Below are positions 6,876 to 10,366 of a stretch of DNA of 10,366 bases, one piece after another (positions within the stretch are counted from its first letter, which is position 1; the number at the start of each line of letters is the position of its first letter). The notes beneath the pieces are model-generated. The model saw nothing but the letters and a program-made list of their open reading frames with translations, was not told the origin of the DNA and ran no database searches. Source of the DNA: Propionibacterium sp. (GTDB lineage Bacteria; Actinomycetota; Actinomycetes; Propionibacteriales; Propionibacteriaceae); contig JALHFX010000073.1 of NCBI GenBank assembly GCA_022837595.1, positions 1 to 10,366 of the forward strand. Reading direction: 5' to 3'. Position numbers and translations under genes: made by a program.

Positions 6876-8588
6876 ATGACGTTCGAGAACACCACGAATC
6901 CACCAGCGAGACCCGCCCGTATTGTCGTTGTCGGTGGGGTCGCCGGCGGCATGAGCTGTGCGGCCCGCGCGCGGCGCCTGGACGAATCAGCGGAAATCAT
7001 CGTCTTGGAACGAGGTGAATACGTCTCTTTCGCGAACTGCGGATTGCCTTATTATGTCGGCGGTGAGATCACCGACCGCCGTGCCTTGCTCGTGCAGACT
7101 CCACAAAGTCTCAAAGCATCACTGAATCTTGACGTACGTATTCATCACGATGTGACCGGGATTAACGCCACCGCCCACCAGGTAACCGTCGAGACTCCTG
7201 CCGGGGTGCAGCAGATCGACTACGACGCCTTGGTGCTCTCCCCCGGCGCGATCGCTTTCCGCCCTTCGATCGAAGGCATCGATTCACCTCGCGTGCGAAC
7301 CCTGCGCACCGTCGACGACGCGATTGCCTTGCGTACCGGCGTCGAGGCCGGCGCGAAACGCGCTGTGGTGTTGGGTGCAGGTTTCATCGGCTTGGAGGCA
7401 GCCGAAGCGCTGGCCCATCAGGGCCTGCAGACTGCGCTGGTCGAACTCGCGGATCACGTGCTCCCACCACTGGACAGTGAGCAGGCATCGTTGGTGACAG
7501 ACGAGTTACGCAGGCTGGGTATCGCCGTGCACAGTGGTGTTGCCGCCACCCAAATCGTCCAAGGCCCCGACTACGACACCGTGGTACTGGCTGATGGATC
7601 ACGTATCGAGGCGGATCTCATCGTCTTGTCGGTGGGCGTACGACCCGACACCGCGGCTTTCGAGGCTAGCGGCATCGCCTGCGAACGCGGCGCGATCATC
7701 ACCGATTCTCATGGCCGCACATCATTGGACGGGGTCTGGGCGGTCGGTGACGCGACGATCTCCACAGATCCCATCACTGGCGCCAGGCGTCCGGTGGCGC
7801 TGGCAGGCCCGGCCAACCGTGCCGGCCGCTTGGTCGCCGACGCCATCGTCAGGCCGGGGTCGGCTCGGCCATTGGCCAAGCCGTTGGGAACCGCGATTGT
7901 GCGGGCCGGAAAGCTGACAGCTGCGATGACCGGAGCCAACCGTGCATCACTGGATGCAGCCGGAATCGGTTACGACACCTTGCATCTGCATCCGGGCCAA
8001 CACGCCGGATACTTCCCCGGTGCCACACAGATCCATCTCAGCGTCCATGTGCGTTCGTCGGATGGATTGATCCTCGGCGCGCAGGCGGTCGGCGCTGATG
8101 GCGTCGACAAGCGGATAGATGTACTCGCGACGGCGATCCGAGCCGGAATGAGCGTGACAGACCTGATCGACCTCGATCTGTCTTACTCACCCCCGTACGG
8201 TCAGGCTAAGGACCCCGTCAACTTGGCGGGTATGGTCGGCGAGAACGTACTCAATGGCACGCTACGCCTGTGGTACGCGTCCGATCTCGACGAGGTCGCC
8301 GCGCAGGCACTACTACTCGATGTGCGCAGCGCTCGCGAATACGCCGGCGGCCATCTTGCCGGAGCGATCAATATCCCGCATACGCAATTACGCGAGCGCC
8401 TCGATGAGGTTCGTCAGGCCGCCGGCGGACGACCGGTGCGAGTGATCTGCCACTCCGGTGTCCGTTCAGCCATCGCACACCGCATCCTCACCCAGTCCGG
8501 CTTCGATTCGGCATCACTGTCTGGCGGCATGCTCACCGCGCAAGCCACCTTCGGTGACGATGCTGCATCCCTCATTATCAAAGACTGA
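6876..8588 (+). CDS. cdr: CoA-disulfide/persulfide reductase with C-terminal rhodanese domain
   Basis: A 570-residue flavoenzyme fused to a sulfurtransferase domain. Residues of about 14-460 form a pyridine nucleotide-disulfide reductase: FAD-binding VVVGGVAGGMSCA (17-29), the single active cysteine C55 in SFANCGLPYY (the CoA-disulfide reductase signature), an NAD(P)H site VVLGAGFIGLEAAE (164-177), the second FAD motif VWAVGDA (287-293), and SYSPPYG (436-442) near the usual active-site tyrosine. Residues 465-570 form a rhodanese domain with the persulfide loop CHSGVR and cysteine C525. Fusions of this kind (CoADR-RHD, Npsr-like) reduce CoA disulfide, CoA persulfide or polysulfide with NAD(P)H. 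I take ATG at 6876; an upstream in-frame start at 6825 would place the operator inside the gene. No Shine-Dalgarno is present, consistent with a leaderless mRNA. The neighbouring CstR-like repressor supports a role in reactive sulfur handling. Confidence 0.92.
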   Translation: MTFENTTNPPARPARIVVVGGVAGGMSCAARARRLDESAEIIVLERGEYVSFANCGLPYYVGGEITDRRALLVQTPQSLKASLNLDVRIHHDVTGINATAHQVTVETPAGVQQIDYDALVLSPGAIAFRPSIEGIDSPRVRTLRTVDDAIALRTGVEAGAKRAVVLGAGFIGLEAAEALAHQGLQTALVELADHVLPPLDSEQASLVTDELRRLGIAVHSGVAATQIVQGPDYDTVVLADGSRIEADLIVLSVGVRPDTAAFEASGIACERGAIITDSHGRTSLDGVWAVGDATISTDPITGARRPVALAGPANRAGRLVADAIVRPGSARPLAKPLGTAIVRAGKLTAAMTGANRASLDAAGIGYDTLHLHPGQHAGYFPGATQIHLSVHVRSSDGLILGAQAVGADGVDKRIDVLATAIRAGMSVTDLIDLDLSYSPPYGQAKDPVNLAGMVGENVLNGTLRLWYASDLDEVAAQALLLDVRSAREYAGGHLAGAINIPHTQLRERLDEVRQAAGGRPVRVICHSGVRSAIAHRILTQSGFDSASLSGGMLTAQATFGDDAASLIIKD

Positions 8589-8593
8589 GTTCC

Positions 8594-8691
8594 ACAATCT
8601 CGTCAGGACAATCTCGTCAGGACAATCTCGTCAGGACAATCTCGTCAGGACAATCTCGTCAGGACAATCTCGTCAGGACAATCTCGTCAGG
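8594..8691 (+). repeat. Tandem array, seven perfect copies of a 14-bp unit
   Basis: The unit ACAATCTCGTCAGG occurs seven times head to tail without a single mismatch. It fills almost the whole 111-bp gap between the reductase stop (8586-8588) and the repressor start (8700). Each copy brings a CAGGA core like a Shine-Dalgarno; only the last continues into the full AGGAGG used by the repressor gene. The unit has no inverted symmetry and no unique spacers. Perfect identity suggests recent slippage expansion and a length that varies between strains. Confidence 0.97.
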
Positions 8692-8694
8692 AGG
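8689..8694 (+). promoter_or_regulatory. Shine-Dalgarno of the CstR-like gene, formed at the end of the repeat array
   Basis: AGGAGG lies five bases before the ATG at 8700. Its first three bases belong to the seventh repeat copy and the rest is unique. It fixes the start of the repressor. Upstream copies offer only AGGA at 14-base intervals and could act as ribosome standby or decoy sites; this is inference. Confidence 0.85.
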
Positions 8695-8699
8695 CGACC

Positions 8700-8975
8700 A
8701 TGACCACCACTGATGCGCAAGCTCAGCGCAAAATTCTCAATCGTCTGCGCCGCGCCCGCGGCCAGCTGGACGGTGTCATCAACGCGGTGGAGAACGGCGG
8801 GTCGTGCCGCGATGTGGTGACCCAGCTGGCGGCGGTCTCCAGCGCACTCGACCGGGCCGGATTCGCTCTCATTTCCTCAGCGATGAAGGATTGCCTGATC
8901 GATCCCGACGCCACTGAGCGCACAGATGGAATCACCACCGACGAGCTTGAGAAGCTCTTCCTCACCTTGGCCTGA
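8700..8975 (+). CDS. CsoR/CstR-family (DUF156) transcriptional repressor, CstR-like
   Basis: A 91-residue all-helical repressor of the CsoR family: RLRRARGQLDGVINAVENGGSC in helix 1 to 2 and DVVTQLAAVSSALDRAGFALISSAMKDC in helix 2. Cysteines fall at 36 and 65, exactly the positions of the copper ligands C36 and C65 in Mycobacterium tuberculosis CsoR, but the third ligand H61 is Ala here. Two cysteines without the histidine is the pattern of CstR, which senses per- and polysulfides by forming inter-subunit di- to tetrasulfide bridges and then leaves the DNA. Start fixed by AGGAGG. It follows the reductase on the same strand, and the operator at 6850-6865 fits the family, so it most likely represses its own operon until reactive sulfur accumulates. 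Family is certain; the sulfur rather than metal signal is inferred. Confidence 0.92.
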   Translation: MTTTDAQAQRKILNRLRRARGQLDGVINAVENGGSCRDVVTQLAAVSSALDRAGFALISSAMKDCLIDPDATERTDGITTDELEKLFLTLA

Positions 8976-8994
8976 TAGTCGCCCCAACACAACC

Positions 8995-9016
8995 CCTTAG
9001 AAGAACCTTAGAAGAA
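8995..9016 (+). repeat. 11-bp tandem duplication before the small Cys-rich gene
   Basis: CCTTAGAAGAA at 8995-9005 is repeated exactly at 9006-9016 and runs straight into GGAG (9017-9020), the Shine-Dalgarno of the next gene. Like the larger array upstream, it is a direct duplication ending at a ribosome site. It may be chance or slippage. Confidence 0.8.
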
Positions 9017-9028
9017 GGAGAACCGAAC

Positions 9029-9163
9029 ATGTGCCAGCGAGTCGTCTGCCCGATCTGCGGCAAGCCCACGTGGGCCGGATGCGGCCAACACGTCGAAGAA
9101 GCGCTTGCTGGGGTTCCTGTCGCTCAGCGCTGCCAGGGACATCCCGCCGCAGGGTCCAAATAA
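9029..9163 (+). CDS. Small Cys-rich protein, zinc-ribbon-like (44 residues)
   Basis: An ATG preceded by AAGGAG at eight bases spacing opens a 44-codon frame ending in TAA. The protein carries CPICGKPTWAGCGQH near residues 7-21 and RCQGH at 34-38, giving five cysteines after the initial MC and two histidines. The layout (CxxC, then CxxH, then C..H) suggests a bound metal, probably zinc. I recall small proteins with the core CGKPTWAGCGxHV as widespread, uncharacterised proteins in Actinobacteria. No membrane segment or signal is seen. It lies 53 bp after the CstR-like gene, same strand, and may belong to that operon. Thiol-rich content would fit a redox or sulfur context, but no function is known to me. 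Confidence 0.8.
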   Translation: MCQRVVCPICGKPTWAGCGQHVEEALAGVPVAQRCQGHPAAGSK

Positions 9164-9212
9164 TCGCGAGGCGATCCGGCTCGTCTCGGGATAGATACTC
9201 CAGCATTGACTT

Positions 9213-9851
9213 ATGACCGAGAAAGAGCCAAGTCATTGGGATGCCAGATACGCTCAGACTGATCAGTTGTGGTCAGGTCGCGCCAATCAAGCAGTGATCG
9301 ACGGCGTGAGTCGGCTCACCCCCGGCCACGCCCTCGATCTGGGCTGCGGCGAGGGCGGTGACGCGATCTGGCTCGCCCAACACGGCTGGACCGTAGTAGG
9401 AGTCGATCTGTCACCGATAGCAATCGCCCGCGCTCAGGCGGCCGCCCATCGTCTTGGGCTGCCGTTGAATGCGACGCGGTTCATCGCAGGTGACCTCACT
9501 ACGTGGCAACCTGACGACGGTTACTACGATCTGGTCACCGCTAGCTTCTTGCATCTTCCCGATCTTTATGCTCCGGACGGAATCATCCACAAGGTCATCC
9601 AGCGGTTACGGGAAGGCGGCCACCTGCTGGCGGTCTCGCATGCCGAGCCTCCGCCCTGGAGCGATCATGGCCACGTTCATCCCGAGAACACTCTGTTTGA
9701 TCCTCAAGATCAGTTCGAGGCGTTGAACCTGGACCCCGTCCAGTGGCGGGTTCGACTAGCCGAGGTGCGTTCACGCTGGATCATCGGCCCCGACGGTCAG
9801 CAGAATCAGCTTAAGGATTCCGTATTGCTGATCGAGCGATTGCATTCATGA
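9213..9851 (+). CDS. Class I SAM-dependent methyltransferase
   Basis: A 212-residue soluble protein with a Rossmann-type methyltransferase core: motif I LDLGCGEGGD (41-50) binding SAM, acidic residue D65 at the end of strand 2 (VVGVDLS), GDL (93-95) and YDLVTASFLHLP (105-116). The N-terminus HWDARYAQTDQLWSGRANQ is typical of the UbiE/TehB-like small-molecule group. The substrate cannot be told: relatives methylate quinones, thiols, tellurite or other small acceptors. The ATG at 9213 has no good Shine-Dalgarno; a TAGATACT hexamer-like sequence at 9192-9199 could be a -10 of its own promoter with a very short leader. It starts 49 bp after the small Cys-rich gene on the same strand, so it may be co-transcribed with the sulfur-response genes or independent. 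Stop TGA at 9849-9851. Confidence 0.85.
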   Translation: MTEKEPSHWDARYAQTDQLWSGRANQAVIDGVSRLTPGHALDLGCGEGGDAIWLAQHGWTVVGVDLSPIAIARAQAAAHRLGLPLNATRFIAGDLTTWQPDDGYYDLVTASFLHLPDLYAPDGIIHKVIQRLREGGHLLAVSHAEPPPWSDHGHVHPENTLFDPQDQFEALNLDPVQWRVRLAEVRSRWIIGPDGQQNQLKDSVLLIERLHS

Positions 9852-9854
9852 CGA

Positions 9855-9872
9855 CGTCTATTAATCCAGACG
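9855..9872 (+). terminator. Weak hairpin after methyltransferase gene, possible terminator
   Basis: CGTCT (9855-9859) and AGACG (9868-9872) can form a 5-bp stem with an 8-base loop, starting four bases after the stop codon; a TTTT follows at about 9879-9882. The stem is short, so this is a weak candidate. The rest of 9873-10022 shows no gene. Confidence 0.25.
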
Positions 9873-9994
9873 GGTCAGTTTTGCCTATTGCATAGTGTTG
9901 GTTATTGCGCTACCAAGACGACCTGCTAACACGAAGATTCCGCAATCGATGAAACTGGGCGCAACGCTCTTCTCATTTTCCTCCTGGTCAACTA

Positions 9995-10007
9995 GTGTCG
10001 ATGACAC
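9995..10007. other. Short inverted repeat upstream of the PocR-domain gene
   Basis: GTGTC and GACAC form a perfect 5-bp inverted repeat around GAT, 15 bases before the ATG at 10023. It could be a small operator or an mRNA hairpin just before the Shine-Dalgarno. Too short to exclude chance. Confidence 0.2.
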
Positions 10008-10022
10008 CCACGGGAGGGAACA

Positions 10023-10269
10023 ATGGAAGGTCCGGAAAAAGAACGTTGGAACTTTGACCGGATCCGAACAGTGACTGCAGATTTTTCCGAGGCGACGGGA
10101 CTCGCTTCGGTAGTGTCGCAGGTGCGAGGAGTACCAGTGACTCCGCCGTGCGCCTTCACAGAGTTCTGCAAAGTCATGCGTCAGGATCCGGCACGCGAGA
10201 AACTCTGTCAAGGCTGTGATGCCCACGGCGGCCTTCAGTCGCTGATCGAACAGTCACCTCGCGTCTACC
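10023..10269 (+). pseudogene. PocR-domain sensor/regulator gene, interrupted by an insertion sequence
   Basis: GGGAGGGAACA precedes the ATG, so the start is sound. The 82 codons before the break match the N-terminal half of a PocR ligand-binding domain: GLASVVSQVRGVPVTPPCAFTEFCKVMRQ (26-53), then REKLCQGCDAHGG (58-70) and SPRVYR (78-83). Family members continue with a conserved YxCHAGL-type segment and usually an output domain (AraC-type DNA binding or a histidine kinase); PocR of Salmonella controls propanediol use and cobalamin synthesis. Here the match stops at VYR, exactly where GGCTCTTCG, an ISL3-type terminal repeat, begins. The frame then reads 15 foreign residues to a TGA at 10317-10319. 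The remainder presumably lies beyond the IS, outside the window. Cysteines at 43, 49, 62 and 65 may be ligands. The identification rests on recalled family pattern. Confidence 0.75.
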
Positions 10270-10286
10270 GGCTCTTCGTACGTGAG
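10270..10286. repeat. Terminal inverted repeat of the insertion sequence
   Basis: GGCTCTTCGTACGTGAG marks the transposase-distal-stop end of the element. The first eight or nine bases agree with the GGCTCTTC pattern I recall for ISL3-family ends. The exact inner limit cannot be set without the other end. Confidence 0.6.
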
Positions 10287-10293
10287 CGTGGGG

Positions 10294-10366
10294 TCAGATG
10301 TGTAGCCCGCCGCCGATGAGGAGCATTCTGAGCCGGTAGTTGTCGGGGTTCCGGAAGCCTTTGGCG
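10294..10366 (-). CDS. ISL3-family transposase, C-terminal fragment
   Basis: The minus-strand frame entering at the right edge gives AKGFRNPDNYRLRMLLIGGG followed by LHI and a TGA at 10294-10296. The pattern GFRNxxNYRxRxLL near the extreme C-terminus is characteristic of ISL3-group DDE transposases, which cut and paste the element. The stop lies 24 bases inside the terminal repeat, as expected. Only 23 residues are visible, so completeness of the gene cannot be judged. Confidence 0.8.
   Translation of the reverse strand, partial: AKGFRNPDNYRLRMLLIGGGLHI

Larger units (their letters stand above)
10270..10366 (-). mobile_element. End of an ISL3-family insertion sequence (runs off right edge)
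   Basis: From 10270 the sequence begins with GGCTCTTCG, the characteristic ISL3-family terminus, and contains the C-terminal codons of an ISL3-like transposase reading leftwards. The outer end therefore lies at about 10270, inside the PocR-domain gene. ISL3 elements usually duplicate 8 bp of target, so a copy of the bases just before 10270 would be expected at the other end. The element's other end is outside the window. Confidence 0.8.

Noticed and set aside
8594..8691. Repeat array as a CRISPR or iteron origin
   Set aside because: Units are contiguous without unique spacers, only 14 bp, and there are no cas, rep or partition genes nearby.
8458..8703. Open frame of 81 codons running through the 14-bp repeats and ending in an ATGA overlap with the repressor gene
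   Set aside because: Its first half overlaps the rhodanese domain out of frame and the rest is a translated repeat; no ribosome site. The overlap is probably chance.
8700..8975. Copper-sensing CsoR
   Set aside because: The histidine ligand at position 61 is Ala, and the neighbours are sulfur-handling genes, not copper ATPases or chaperones.
9885..10226. Minus-strand open frame of 113 codons over the gap and PocR gene
   Set aside because: Opposite strand to the PocR-domain gene with its good ribosome site; no recognisable domain.

Overview
The window looks like chromosomal DNA from an actinobacterium of moderately high GC (near 60% by eye). The signs are an imuA'-imuB-dnaE2 mutagenesis cassette with an actinobacterial-type LexA box, starts that look leaderless, and a small Cys-rich protein of a type common in Actinobacteria. 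A PocR-type sensor domain at the right end would fit a propionibacterium-like host, but this is only a guess.

Left part, minus strand (1-6660). A gene of unknown function starts at 127 and runs off the left edge. A HAD-family hydrolase follows (251-931). Then comes a complete SOS mutasome operon, transcribed leftwards from about 6620: imuA' (RecA-fold accessory protein), imuB (catalytically dead Y-family polymerase that should carry the clamp-binding motif) and dnaE2 (error-prone C-family polymerase). The three genes are joined by two identical TGATG stop/start overlaps. The promoter is clear: TTGACG, 17 bp, GATAAT. A perfect palindrome TCGAAT-N4-ATTCGA, a LexA box variant, sits inside it, and the GTG start falls where the transcript should begin.

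Middle part, plus strand (6838-9163, perhaps to 9851). This is a candidate reactive-sulfur-response operon. It holds a CoA-disulfide/persulfide reductase with a fused rhodanese domain, then a CsoR/CstR-family repressor that keeps the two sensing cysteines but lacks the copper-binding histidine. A Cys-rich protein of 44 residues and a SAM-dependent methyltransferase follow. A palindrome ATACCCC-CT-GGGGTAT, a CsoR/CstR-type operator, overlaps the promoter just before the reductase start. The gap between reductase and repressor holds seven perfect tandem copies of a 14-bp unit that ends in the repressor's Shine-Dalgarno sequence. The gap before the small protein holds an 11-bp tandem duplication next to its Shine-Dalgarno.

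Right end (9852-10366). A non-coding gap is followed by a gene starting with a PocR ligand-binding domain. It is broken after about 82 codons by the terminal inverted repeat of an ISL3-family insertion sequence, whose transposase C-terminus reads in from the right edge on the minus strand.

The most notable points are the reductase-CstR-small protein-methyltransferase set with its self-contained operator, the tandem arrays at Shine-Dalgarno sites, the LexA-box-in-promoter architecture, and the IS-interrupted PocR gene.
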